64,000 nucleotides of DNA from Microbacterium marinilacus (GTDB taxonomy: Bacteria > Actinomycetota > Actinomycetes > Actinomycetales > Microbacteriaceae): contig NZ_JAIJZW010000002.1 in assembly GCF_019753765.1 (NCBI RefSeq), positions 124,001 to 188,000 of the forward strand, read 5' to 3'. Each line of letters begins with the position of its first letter. Positions within the stretch are counted from its first letter, which is position 1. The notes under the pieces were generated by a model. The model did no database searches, was not told where the DNA came from, and worked only from the letters and a program-made list of their open reading frames with translations. A program made the position numbers and the translations under genes. Shown here in pieces: positions 33,170 through 40,799 of the stretch.

Positions 33170-34806
33170 GCGTCGACCCGGTCGGACATCAGGCTGCGCA
33201 GCACCTCGGCGGTCTTCTGGGGGTCGCGCCGCGCCACTGCCTCGAGCTCGACGCGCTGCCGCTCCAGCGCCAGCTGATCGGGCTCGGGGCCGGGCTCCGG
33301 CTCGACGTCGAGCGCGATCGTCGGCGCGACCGTCTCCAACGGCGACGGCGGCGGTACGGTGGTGAGCTGCACGGTGTCGGCGTCGTCGGCGTCCTGCGGA
33401 GTGAGCAGCAGCGTCTCCGCGGTGAGCTCGAGGGGCGATCCCATGTCCTCGGGCTCCCGCCGGCGGCGGGAGCGCACGGCGAGGACGATCACGCCGATGA
33501 GCAGCGGGAGGCCGATCGCCGCCGCGATCAGCGACGTGCGCAGCACGCCGTCCGCGCGCTCCGCCTCCTCGGCCTGCCTCGCCTCGAGCAGCGCCTGCTG
33601 CGCGGCGTCCGCGTCGGCCGTGCTGAACGACATCAGCGCGACGGTCACCTCGTCGCCGCGCTCGCCGTCGAGGCCCGCCGCGGTCGCGACGAGGTCCTCG
33701 ATCTGCGTCACGTCGATGCCGGCGACCGCACCGGAGTCGACCGCCACCGACACGGCCTGGCGGGTGATGTCGCCCGCCGGCGTGGTGATCGTCTCGGTCG
33801 ACTTGTTGACCATGTTGTTGCGGGTGGTCTCGGTCGACTCGTAGCTGCCGCCCGCCTCGCCGGTCGGCACCGCGATGTTGTCGGGGCCCAGCACGCCGGT
33901 GCCGCCGGTGCCGCCGGTGTAGCTCTCCGTGCGGGTCTGCTCGGTGGCCGGCGGCGCGTCCTCCGGGTTCGTATAGGTCTCGTCGACGCGCTCGCTGGTG
34001 GCGCGCGACATCTCGGCCGCGACCGTCACCGTCGCGTTGCCCGCGCCGACCACGCGGTCGAGCATGGTCTGGATGCTCGCGGCGACACGGGTCTCGTAGT
34101 CGCTCGCCTGCTGGTCGGTGCCGCCCGTCGTGCCGATCCCGACCGCCGAGAGGGTCTCTCCGGACTGGTCGATGACGGCGACGTTCTCGGGCCTCATCCC
34201 GCTGATCGCCGCGGAGGTCAGGTGCACGATCGCCTCCACCTGCCTGGCGTCGAGCGTCGTCCGGCCCTGCGTCTCGACGAACACGGACGCCGTCGGATCG
34301 GCGGTCTCGGCGACGAAGACGCTCTCCTCGGGGATCGCCAGCTGCACGGAGGCGGCGCTGACCCCGTCCAGTGCGGAGATCGTGCGGGCGAGCTCGCCCT
34401 CGATGGCGCGCTTGTAGGTGACCGACTGCTGGAACTCGGACGTGGTCACGCCCATGTCGTCGAGCAGCGTGTAGCCGCCGGAGCTCTCCGTCGGCAGGCC
34501 CGCCGCCGCGGCGGTGAGGCGCTGGTCGTAGACGTCCTGCTGGGGCACCAGCACGGTGCCGCCGCCGTCGGAGAGCTCGTACTGCACGCCGGACGAGCGC
34601 AGCTGCTCGACCACGGCGTTCGCGTCCGACGCCGACAGCCCGCTGAACAGGGGGGTCAGCTGCGGACGCGCAAGCCAGCTGCCGAGGGCGACCGCCCCGA
34701 GCGCCAGCACGGCGACGCCGATGATCGCGATGGTGCGCTGGGCCAGGGTGAAGCTCGCCACGGCACGGCCGAGGCGTTGGAAGACGTTGGTGACCGCCTG
34801 GGGCAT
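33166..34806 (-). CDS. fliF: Flagellar MS-ring protein FliF
   Basis: 546-residue ring protein with two membrane helices (about residues 25-45 and 430-450). Ring-building motifs lie between (LFSGLSASDANAVVEQLRSS, EGELARTISALDGVSAASVQ), and the cytoplasmic C-terminus (ELEAVARRDPQKTAEVLRSL) binds FliG. A Gly/Thr-rich collar loop is at about residues 290-320. The ATG at 34806 shares one base with the fliE stop. Confidence 0.95.
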   Translation of the reverse strand: MPQAVTNVFQRLGRAVASFTLAQRTIAIIGVAVLALGAVALGSWLARPQLTPLFSGLSASDANAVVEQLRSSGVQYELSDGGGTVLVPQQDVYDQRLTAAAAGLPTESSGGYTLLDDMGVTTSEFQQSVTYKRAIEGELARTISALDGVSAASVQLAIPEESVFVAETADPTASVFVETQGRTTLDARQVEAIVHLTSAAISGMRPENVAVIDQSGETLSAVGIGTTGGTDQQASDYETRVAASIQTMLDRVVGAGNATVTVAAEMSRATSERVDETYTNPEDAPPATEQTRTESYTGGTGGTGVLGPDNIAVPTGEAGGSYESTETTRNNMVNKSTETITTPAGDITRQAVSVAVDSGAVAGIDVTQIEDLVATAAGLDGERGDEVTVALMSFSTADADAAQQALLEARQAEEAERADGVLRTSLIAAAIGLPLLIGVIVLAVRSRRRREPEDMGSPLELTAETLLLTPQDADDADTVQLTTVPPPSPLETVAPTIALDVEPEPGPEPDQLALERQRVELEAVARRDPQKTAEVLRSLMSDRVDA

Positions 34807-35111
34807 CAGGCCTGCATCCTCATGATCTCGGTGAACGCGTCGACGCCCTTGTTGCGCACGGCGGCGACCAGCTCGAGGGTCACCGACGCGCGGGTGGAGG
34901 CGATCATCGCGGAGTGGATGTCGGTGAGGTCGCCGGTGACGGCGGAGACCGCGAGCTGGTTGGACGTGGCCTGCAGCTGCTGCAGCTCGTCGACGGCGCC
35001 GGTCACCGCCGACGCGAAGCCGCTGCCGTCGGCGGGGGCGGCCGGCGCGGTCGGCGCCGGAGCGACGACGGCGGCGGCGCCCGAGACGGAGTCGATGGAG
35101 GGGACCGGCAT
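34806..35111 (-). CDS. fliE: Flagellar hook-basal body complex protein FliE
   Basis: 101-residue protein linking the MS ring to the rod. Its C-terminal motif VTLELVAAVRNKGVDAFTEI followed by MRMQA is characteristic. The Ala/Pro-rich N-terminal third is variable in the family. The ATG at 35111 shares a base with the flgC stop. Confidence 0.93.
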   Translation of the reverse strand: MPVPSIDSVSGAAAVVAPAPTAPAAPADGSGFASAVTGAVDELQQLQATSNQLAVSAVTGDLTDIHSAMIASTRASVTLELVAAVRNKGVDAFTEIMRMQA

Positions 35112-35503
35112 CAGCTGCGTCCGATCTGGAGGGCGGCCTCGTAGGTGGTCTTGGCACGGTCGACCACGGCGGCGTTCGCCTCGTAGCCGCGCTGGGCGAG
35201 GATGAGCTGGCTCATCTGGTCTCCGAGGTCGACGTCCGGATAGCGCACGTAGCCGTCGTCGTCGGCGAGGGGGTTGTCCGGCTCGTGGACGAGCCGTCCC
35301 TCGGCGTCGCCGAGGGCGATGCCCGCCACGTGCACACCGGGGCTGTCCGGGTCGTTCTCCACCACGACATAGCGCGCCTGGAAGGCGCTGCCGTCCGTGG
35401 AGGACGCCGTGTTGACGTTGGCGATGTTGTCGCTCAGCGCGTCGAGCCACTTGCGGTGGACGTTCAGGCCGGTGCCGGCGATGCCGATCGCGTCGAAGGT
35501 CAC
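35111..35503 (-). CDS. flgC: Flagellar basal-body rod protein FlgC
   Basis: 130-residue proximal rod protein. N-terminal GLNVHRKWLDALSDNIANVN and C-terminal QMSQLILAQRGYEANAAVVD are the rod signatures. The GTG at 35503 overlaps the flgB stop. Distal rod genes flgF and flgG are not in the window. Confidence 0.95.
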   Translation of the reverse strand: MTFDAIGIAGTGLNVHRKWLDALSDNIANVNTASSTDGSAFQARYVVVENDPDSPGVHVAGIALGDAEGRLVHEPDNPLADDDGYVRYPDVDLGDQMSQLILAQRGYEANAAVVDRAKTTYEAALQIGRS

Positions 35504-35844
35504 GACGTGGTCCTCAGCGCCGTGCGCACCGAGCTGAACGACCCGCCGATCGCCTGGCTGGCGAACTGGAAGCGCAGCACCGTGTCGATGCTCGAGAGCG
35601 TCTCGGTGTCGAGGTTGACGTTGTTGCCGTCGGTGCGGGTCGGCTCGAGCGACTCCGCGGTGGTCGCGGCGACGCGGCCCGACCCCTCTGCCACGGAGGC
35701 CGCGAGGGCCTCCTCGAACTGGACGCGCTTGGCGCGGTAGTCCGGCGTGTTGACGTTCGCGATGTTGTCCGCGATGGCCCGCTGGCGTTGCGAGAGCCCG
35801 TCCATGGCGCTCGTGAGCGCGCTGATGGTCACTGAGTCGAACAC
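35500..35844 (-). CDS. flgB: Flagellar basal-body rod protein FlgB
   Basis: 114-residue proximal rod protein: AMDGLSQRQRAIADNIANVN and TPDYRAKRVQFEEAL at the N-terminal side, and FQFASQAIGGSFSSVRTAL at the end. The GTG start at 35844 has only a weak Shine-Dalgarno (CGGGATC), with 73 nt to the FliA-type promoter. It is the first gene of the long basal body-hook operon. Confidence 0.94.
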   Translation of the reverse strand: MFDSVTISALTSAMDGLSQRQRAIADNIANVNTPDYRAKRVQFEEALAASVAEGSGRVAATTAESLEPTRTDGNNVNLDTETLSSIDTVLRFQFASQAIGGSFSSVRTALRTTS

Positions 35845-35917
35845 GATCCCGTTTTTCTCGGTCTGCGGTTCGGCCGTTCCGTGGCCTGGGTGGCGAGCGA
35901 TCCGTGCTCACACAGAT

Positions 35918-35944
35918 CTATCGGCCGATCCGTCCGGGGCGTTA
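35918..35944 (-). promoter_or_regulatory. FliA-type promoter of the flgB-flgE operon
   Basis: On the minus strand TAAC (35944-35941), 15 nt, GCCGATAG (35925-35918). The -35 overlaps the TAA stop of the FliT-like gene. It is among the best matches to the shared pattern. Confidence 0.7.
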
Positions 35945-36226
35945 GCCGTCGAGGTCGAGGTACGCGGCGGGGCGCTCCGGCTCGGCGGGCACGAGCCGGA
36001 GCGCGGCCAGCTGGGCCGCGGCGTCGTCCCGCTCGTCGATGAGACGCGCCATGCGCTCGTGCTGGGCCGCGAGCGCGCGCCGCGCGCGGTCGGCCAGCTC
36101 GGGCGGGAGCGGGGATGCGGCCGGGGCCCACGCGTCGCCGACCGCGGCGTCGGGACCCTCGTCGAGCTGTCGTTCGAAGCGGTCGAGCAGCGCGGACCAC
36201 TCGCGCTGCGCCGCGCCCTCAGGCAC
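35942..36226 (-). CDS. Small helical protein after fliS, FliT-like
   Basis: 94-residue protein, Ala/Arg/Glu-rich and predicted fully helical (REWSALLDRFERQLDEGPDA, ARRALAAQHERMARLIDERD). It overlaps fliS by 8 bases. Position directly after fliD-fliS is where fliT (chaperone of FliD) lies in other bacteria, and the size fits, but sequence similarity is too weak to name it. It ends inside the flgB promoter. Confidence 0.6.
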   Translation of the reverse strand: MPEGAAQREWSALLDRFERQLDEGPDAAVGDAWAPAASPLPPELADRARRALAAQHERMARLIDERDDAAAQLAALRLVPAEPERPAAYLDLDG

Positions 36227-36683
36227 GCGCCTGCGCGGGGAAGGCGGACGAGACCGGACGTGCGTTCGCCGCCGCCACCTGCTGAGCCGCGGCGTGCCAG
36301 GCCTCGCGCAGCGGCGCCACCAGGTCGCGGCAGGAGCGGGTGCGCTCGGGGTCGCGACCCAGGTTCGCGCCGACGAGCGTGGTGGTGAGGAACGCGTACA
36401 CGCCCCGCAGCCCGGCCGCGCCGTCCCAGGCGTCGGTGAGCGACGCGGTGAGCTCGGCGACGATCGACTGCGCGTGCTGCAGCTGGGCGTTCGCCTCCTG
36501 CCACTCGCCGGCCCGCTGCGCGGCCTCGCCGCGCTCGATGTCGAGCAGCAGCCGGTCGTACAGCATGGTGAGCAGCCGCTCCGGCGCGGCGGACATCACG
36601 GCGTCGGCCTGGTAGCGCTGCTGCGCGGCGCGCAGCTGGGCGACGCCGGCGCGAGCGGCGGGTGCGGGTGCGAGGTCGTTCAT
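36219..36683 (-). CDS. fliS: Flagellin chaperone FliS
   Basis: 154-residue export chaperone that binds the flagellin C-terminus. The family block QRYQADAVMSAAPERLLTML followed by YDRLLLDIERGE, and the later LTASLTDAWDGAAGLRGVY, are present. The ATG at 36683 shares a base with the fliD stop, giving the usual fliC-fliD-fliS order. Confidence 0.93.
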   Translation of the reverse strand: MNDLAPAPAARAGVAQLRAAQQRYQADAVMSAAPERLLTMLYDRLLLDIERGEAAQRAGEWQEANAQLQHAQSIVAELTASLTDAWDGAAGLRGVYAFLTTTLVGANLGRDPERTRSCRDLVAPLREAWHAAAQQVAAANARPVSSAFPAQARA

Positions 36684-38068
36684 CAGGAGTCTCCCTGGCT
36701 GGTCGTCGGCAGCGACGCCAGCTGCGATGTGAGGTAGGCGGACTGGGACTGGAGCTGCGACAGCATGGTCTCGAGACGCGCGTAGGTGCGCTCGAGGGTC
36801 GCGCGGCGCTGCTCCAGGCGCACGTCCCACCGCTCGATCTGCTCCTCCAGCGAGCTGACCTCGCTCTGCTGCCCCGTGATGCGCGCGGTGAGCAGGCCGT
36901 CGTAGCGGTCGGAGTACTGCGTCGTGGTGGTCTCGACCCGCGCGGACAGCCCGGTGAAGACCTTCTCGACCGCCGCGGGGTCCTCCGCCATCGCCGCCTT
37001 GAAGCGCTCCGCGTCGAAGGACAGCACGCCGTAGCGGTCGATCGAGATGCCGATGCTCGAGGGGGAGACGCCGCCGACGGGATGCTGCACGGCGTCGGCG
37101 AGCGCGTGGCGCAGGGCGCGCACGGTGCTGTCGCCCGTGAACACCCCGAGCGTCGTCGTGTCGCCGGTCGAGGAGCCCACCGTCGCCTTCGAGCCGTTGT
37201 CGATGCGCTTGAGGATCGTCGCGATCCGGTCGACGAAGTCGCCGGCGGTCTTCGCGCGCGCGTCGTCGTCCACCGCCACGGAGATCGTCACGGGATCGGG
37301 CGATGCCCGGGAGACCGTCACGTCGACGCCGGGCAGCAGCCCCGTGAAGGTGTTGGTCGACGACGTGACGACCTGCTCCGCAGCCGTCCCCGCCCACAGC
37401 CGCAGCCGCGCGTCGGCTGCGGTCGCGACCACGGCGGCCCCGGTCTCGGAGGCGACGTCGACGGCCGTGCCCGCGTCGACGGCCGCCGCGTCGCCGCGGA
37501 ACAGCTGGAAGGCGCCGGCCGTGCCCGTCTCGGTCGCGCTGAGCTGCAGGCGGAACAGGGGAGCACCGGACGCGTCGGTGCCCGCGGCGACGGCGGTCGC
37601 GGCGACGCCCGCTCCGGCGGCGTTGATCGCGCGTGCGACGTCGGCGGGCGACGACGACGCGGCGGTGATCTCGACGCGCTCGCCGGCCGCGTCGACCAGG
37701 GTGAGCACCGGCGGGTCGTCCGGCCAGGCGCTCAGCGCCGCAGTGACCAGGGTCTGCGCGGTGGCGACGCGGTCGACGACGACGTCGGTGGTCGAGGGCG
37801 TCGCGCCCGACGCGGCGGTCGCCGTGAGCGCGTCGCTCGACGACGTGGTGCGGTAGGCGGACAGTGCGCCTGGGGCGGCCGCCTTCTTCGCCTGCGTCAA
37901 CAGGTCCTGCAGCGAGGTGTTCAGCGACTGGAGCTGCGTGATGATGACGCCCTTGTCATCGACCTTCGTCTTCAGCAGGGCGCGGGGAATGGACTGCACG
38001 TCCATGAGGGCGTCGATCAGCGCCGCCGTGTCCAGCCCCGAGACGAGGCCATCGAGCGAGAGTCCCAT
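36683..38068 (-). CDS. fliD: Flagellar filament cap protein FliD
   Basis: 461-residue cap protein. N-terminal SLDGLVSGLDTAALIDALMD and the C-terminal coiled coil (ITGQQSEVSSLEEQIERWDV, RLEQRRATLERTYARLETML) frame the Thr/Ala/Asp-rich central domains. It promotes flagellin polymerisation at the filament tip. A strong hairpin 45 bases upstream separates it from fliC, so it may be expressed at a lower level than flagellin. Confidence 0.94.
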   Translation of the reverse strand: MGLSLDGLVSGLDTAALIDALMDVQSIPRALLKTKVDDKGVIITQLQSLNTSLQDLLTQAKKAAAPGALSAYRTTSSSDALTATAASGATPSTTDVVVDRVATAQTLVTAALSAWPDDPPVLTLVDAAGERVEITAASSSPADVARAINAAGAGVAATAVAAGTDASGAPLFRLQLSATETGTAGAFQLFRGDAAAVDAGTAVDVASETGAAVVATAADARLRLWAGTAAEQVVTSSTNTFTGLLPGVDVTVSRASPDPVTISVAVDDDARAKTAGDFVDRIATILKRIDNGSKATVGSSTGDTTTLGVFTGDSTVRALRHALADAVQHPVGGVSPSSIGISIDRYGVLSFDAERFKAAMAEDPAAVEKVFTGLSARVETTTTQYSDRYDGLLTARITGQQSEVSSLEEQIERWDVRLEQRRATLERTYARLETMLSQLQSQSAYLTSQLASLPTTSQGDS

Positions 38069-38113
38069 GCGCGCCTTCCGTTTTCGCGTGGAGGTCCGGG
38101 ATCGGGGATGGCG

Positions 38114-38150
38114 CCCGGGGAGGGACGGGATGGGACCGTCCCTCCCCGGG
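38114..38150. terminator. Hairpin between fliC and fliD
   Basis: A perfect 15-bp inverted repeat, CCCGGGGAGGGACGG (38114-38128) and CCGTCCCTCCCCGGG (38136-38150), with a 7-nt loop, lies 47 bases after the fliC stop. No T-run is seen; probable terminator or attenuator that makes most flagellin mRNA monocistronic. Confidence 0.65.
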
Positions 38151-38197
38151 GCCGGGACGAGTCCGCGAACGGCCCGAGGACCGCCGCGGGGGCTCTA

Positions 38198-39025
38198 TCA
38201 GCGCAGCAGCTGCAGCACGCCCTGCGTCGACTGGTTCGCCTGCGCGAGCATGGCGGTGCCGGCCTGCGACAGGATGTTCGCCGCGGTGTACTTGACCATC
38301 TCGGAGGCCATGTCCGTGTCGCGGATGCGGCTCTCGGCTGCCGCGAGGTTCTCCGAGGAGATCTGCAGCGAGTTGATCGCCGACTCGAAGCGGTTCTGCG
38401 CCGCACCGAGGCCCGCGCGATCGGTCGAGATGCTCGTGATCTCCGTGTCGACGGCGTCGATCGCGGCAGCCGCGGTCGTCGCCGAGCTCACGTCGAGAGC
38501 CTTGATCGTCGCGCCGAGGCCTGACAGGTCGGTGAAGTCCACCGTGATCTGGTCCTCGGCCGCCGTGCCGCCGGCGCCGACGTGGAACGTCAGCGAGGCG
38601 TTGGTGGCGTCGAGTAGCTTGATCCCGTTGAAGTTCGTGCTCGCGGCGACGCGGGTGAGCTCGTCGCCGAGGGCGTCGATCTCGGTCTTGATGGCCGTGC
38701 GCGAGTCCGCGTTGTTCGAGTCGTTGCCGGCCTGCACCGCGAGATCGCGCACGCGCTGCAGGATGGAGTGGACCTCGGTCAGGGCGCCTTCCGCGGTCTG
38801 GATGACCGAGATGCCGTCCTGGGCGTTGCGGGCGGCCACGTTCAGGCCGTTGACCTGCGAGCGCAGGCCCTCGGAGATCGCGAGACCGGCCGCGTCGTCG
38901 GCAGCGCGGTTGATGCGGAGGCCGCTCGAGAGCTTCTCGAGGGACTTCGACAGGTCGTTCTGCGTGCTCGACAGGTTGCGGTAGGCGTTGAGCGCCGACA
39001 CGTTGGTGTTGATCTGCATACCCAT
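38198..39025 (-). CDS. fliC: Flagellin
   Basis: 275-residue filament protein. The N-terminal D0/D1 region (MQINTNVSALNAYRNLSSTQ, LSSGLRINRAADDAAGLAIS) and C-terminal region (DTDMASEMVKYTAANILSQA, LAQANQSTQGVLQLL) are strongly conserved. Only about 60 variable residues lie between, so this is a short flagellin with little surface domain. It has its own FliA-type promoter and a leader with candidate CsrA sites. A GGAGGAAA ribosome binding site precedes the ATG at 39025. Confidence 0.96.
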   Translation of the reverse strand: MGMQINTNVSALNAYRNLSSTQNDLSKSLEKLSSGLRINRAADDAAGLAISEGLRSQVNGLNVAARNAQDGISVIQTAEGALTEVHSILQRVRDLAVQAGNDSNNADSRTAIKTEIDALGDELTRVAASTNFNGIKLLDATNASLTFHVGAGGTAAEDQITVDFTDLSGLGATIKALDVSSATTAAAAIDAVDTEITSISTDRAGLGAAQNRFESAINSLQISSENLAAAESRIRDTDMASEMVKYTAANILSQAGTAMLAQANQSTQGVLQLLR

Positions 39026-39030
39026 GGTTT

Positions 39031-39076
39031 TCCTCCGTGACTGGGTGGTGAAGCGGAGCCCGTCCGTGAGCTCCGC
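39031..39076 (-). promoter_or_regulatory. fliC leader with two candidate CsrA sites
   Basis: The leader RNA begins with a 7-bp stem, GCGGAGC (39076-39070) and GCTCCGC (39059-39053), whose 10-nt loop contains ACGGA. The ribosome binding site is ACGGAGGA (39038-39031). GGA in a hairpin loop plus GGA at the Shine-Dalgarno is the layout of CsrA targets such as hag of Bacillus. Binding is inferred. Confidence 0.55.
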
Positions 39077-39082
39077 TCTGAC

Positions 39083-39109
39083 CTATCGGCAGGTCTCCCG
39101 GGGAGGTAA
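39083..39109 (-). promoter_or_regulatory. FliA-type promoter of fliC
   Basis: On the minus strand TTAC (39109-39106), 15 nt, GCCGATAG (39090-39083). Predicted start near 39076, where the leader hairpin begins. Confidence 0.72.
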
Positions 39110-39110
39110 G

Positions 39111-39146
39111 GCGAAGGCCGGCTCCCCTGGGGGAGCCGGCCTTCGC
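39111..39146. terminator. Terminator hairpin after the sigma factor gene
   Basis: A perfect 15-bp inverted repeat, GCGAAGGCCGGCTCC (39111-39125) and GGAGCCGGCCTTCGC (39132-39146), with a 6-nt loop, sits 14 bases after the sigma factor stop and directly before the fliC promoter. It insulates fliC from read-through. Confidence 0.75.
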
Positions 39147-39159
39147 GGTCGCGTCGTCG

Positions 39160-39966
39160 TCAGAGCGCCGCGGCGCCCTTCAGGAAGGCGCCGGCGAGAC
39201 GGCGCCCGCCGTTCGCGGCGATGCGCGTGAAGTACGCCTCGCGGGCGGCGTCGGACACGCGCGAGGTCGGTGCGGGGGAGTCCCCGGGGTTCTCGGCGTC
39301 GTACCTGTCGAGCGCGTCGCGCAGCAGCCGCAGGCCCTCGGCCCGCTGCTGCGAGACGGCCGAGTGGGACACGCCGAGCTCCGCGGCGATCTCCTTGACG
39401 GGCCGCTCCTCGACGTACACCGCCCGCACGATCAGACGCATCCGCTCCGGCAGCGCCTCGAGCGCGTGCTGCAGCACCTCGCGTCGCTCGCCCTGCGCGG
39501 CGGCCGCGTCGGGCAGGGGCAGGTCGGACGACACGGCGTGCACGATGGGGTCGTCGAGCGCGATCACCGTGCGCTCCGCATCGGCGAGCGCGTCCGTCAC
39601 GGTCTGCGCGTCGACGCCCATCGTCGAGGCGATCTCGTCCGTCGTCGGCGTGCGTCCGAGCGCGGCCGTGAGGGTGTCGCGCACCGCGGTGGTCTCCTTG
39701 ATCCGGCGCCGGATGCCGCGCGAGGCCCAGTCCATCGCGCGCATCTCGTCGGCGAACGCGCCGAGGATGCGACGGCGGGCGTAGGCGCCGAAGGGCACAC
39801 CCATCGTGGGATCGAACGCGTCGGCCGCGGTCACCAGGGCCAGCGCGCCGGCCGCGGCGAGGTCCTCGCGGGAGATGTGGGTCGCCCGGGAGCTCAGCTC
39901 GGCGGCGAGGAAGCCGACCAAGGGGAGGTTCTCCACGACGAGGCGATTGCGCTCGACACGCGTCAT
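39160..39966 (-). CDS. fliA: FliA/WhiG-family flagellar sigma factor
   Basis: 268-residue sigma-70 family protein lacking region 1. Region 2 (ALVTAADAFDPTMGVPFGAY, RRRILGAFADEMRAMDW), region 3 (ALGRTPTTDEIASTMGVDAQ) and region 4 (RMRLIVRAVYVEERPVKEIA, LGVSHSAVSQQRAEGLRLLR) are clear and of the FliA/SigD/WhiG type. It most likely directs the promoters with GCCGATAG -10 boxes at six sites in this window. The ATG at 39966 has a weak ribosome binding site. No anti-sigma factor flgM was found here. A Streptomyces-like WhiG role is not excluded but the context is flagellar. Confidence 0.88.
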   Translation of the reverse strand: MTRVERNRLVVENLPLVGFLAAELSSRATHISREDLAAAGALALVTAADAFDPTMGVPFGAYARRRILGAFADEMRAMDWASRGIRRRIKETTAVRDTLTAALGRTPTTDEIASTMGVDAQTVTDALADAERTVIALDDPIVHAVSSDLPLPDAAAAQGERREVLQHALEALPERMRLIVRAVYVEERPVKEIAAELGVSHSAVSQQRAEGLRLLRDALDRYDAENPGDSPAPTSRVSDAAREAYFTRIAANGGRRLAGAFLKGAAAL

Positions 39967-40171
39967 TTTTCTGTTCTGCCGCTCTTCTAGGGGGGTAGGG
40001 GCGGAGTTCTCGGCTTCGGGGGAAGCCCACGATGCGGCATCCGGAGGTGTGACCCGCGCGGATGTCGTATCGAAGATATATCGCGATCCAAATGGACGTG
40101 CAAGCAGAACAGATGATCTTCTCGGATCCCCGTTCCGGTCGTGAATGGGTACCAGTCCCCACGGCCGCTTG

Positions 40172-40198
40172 TTACGGTACCCCCACGCTCGCCGATAG
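40172..40198 (+). promoter_or_regulatory. FliA-type promoter of flgN-flgK
   Basis: TTAC (40172-40175), 15 nt, GCCGATAG (40191-40198) on the plus strand, identical in both boxes to the fliC promoter. A GGGTACC/GGTACCC inverted pair (40147-40153 and 40176-40182) overlaps its -35/spacer side. Confidence 0.72.
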
Positions 40199-40253
40199 TG
40201 GCAGCTGACACGATCCCGGTCGTGTCGCATCAGGGGGAGATTGGGAACGGGAA

Positions 40254-40739
40254 ATGGGAGCCAACGAGCTTTCGATGCACCTGTGGCGGGAGCGTGAGCT
40301 GCTGGAGATGCTGCTGTTCAAGCTGGAGGAGCAGGAACTGCTGCTCGCAGCGGGACGTTCGCGGTGGATCCACTTCGCCACGCGCGAGGTCGAACAGGTG
40401 CTCGAGCGCATACGCCAGGAGGGCCTCGGACGTGCCGTGGAGGTCAGCGGCGTGGCCGAGGAGTGGGGCGCACCCGACGACGCCACGCTGCGGCAGCTGA
40501 TCGAGCACGCGCCGACCGATGCCTGGCGCGACGTGTTCACCGAGCACCTGCGGGCCATGACCGAGCTCACGGCCGAGGTCGCGCAGCGTCGGGACGCGAA
40601 CGAGGTGCATCTTCGCGCCGCGGTCCGGGCGACGCAGGAGGCCATCGCCGGCCTCGGCATCCGCACCGGCGAGTACGACGCCGACGGCACGGTCGGGCCC
40701 GACGACTCGTCGCCCCGCATCGTCGACACCGCCCTCTGA
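40254..40739 (+). CDS. flgN: Flagellar export chaperone FlgN-like
   Basis: 161-residue, helix-rich protein with the N-terminal pattern LWRERELLEMLLFKLEEQEL followed by LLAAGRSRWIHFATREVEQV, typical of the FlgN fold that binds hook-junction proteins FlgK and FlgL. It lies 60 bases before flgK and shares a FliA-type promoter with it. The start at 40254 follows GGGAACGGGAA, a weak ribosome binding site; a downstream ATG at 40275 is possible. Confidence 0.85.
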   Translation: MGANELSMHLWRERELLEMLLFKLEEQELLLAAGRSRWIHFATREVEQVLERIRQEGLGRAVEVSGVAEEWGAPDDATLRQLIEHAPTDAWRDVFTEHLRAMTELTAEVAQRRDANEVHLRAAVRATQEAIAGLGIRTGEYDADGTVGPDDSSPRIVDTAL

Positions 40740-40799
40740 CGCCTCGGCGCCGGCACCGCACGAGCACCCGATCCGAACACGAACCGAACCTGGAGTGAC

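Noticed and set aside
40061..40095. Sigma-70-like promoter for the sigma factor gene (TTGGAT, 16 nt, TACGAC)
   Set aside because: The match is weak and other AT-rich placements in the same stretch are equally good.
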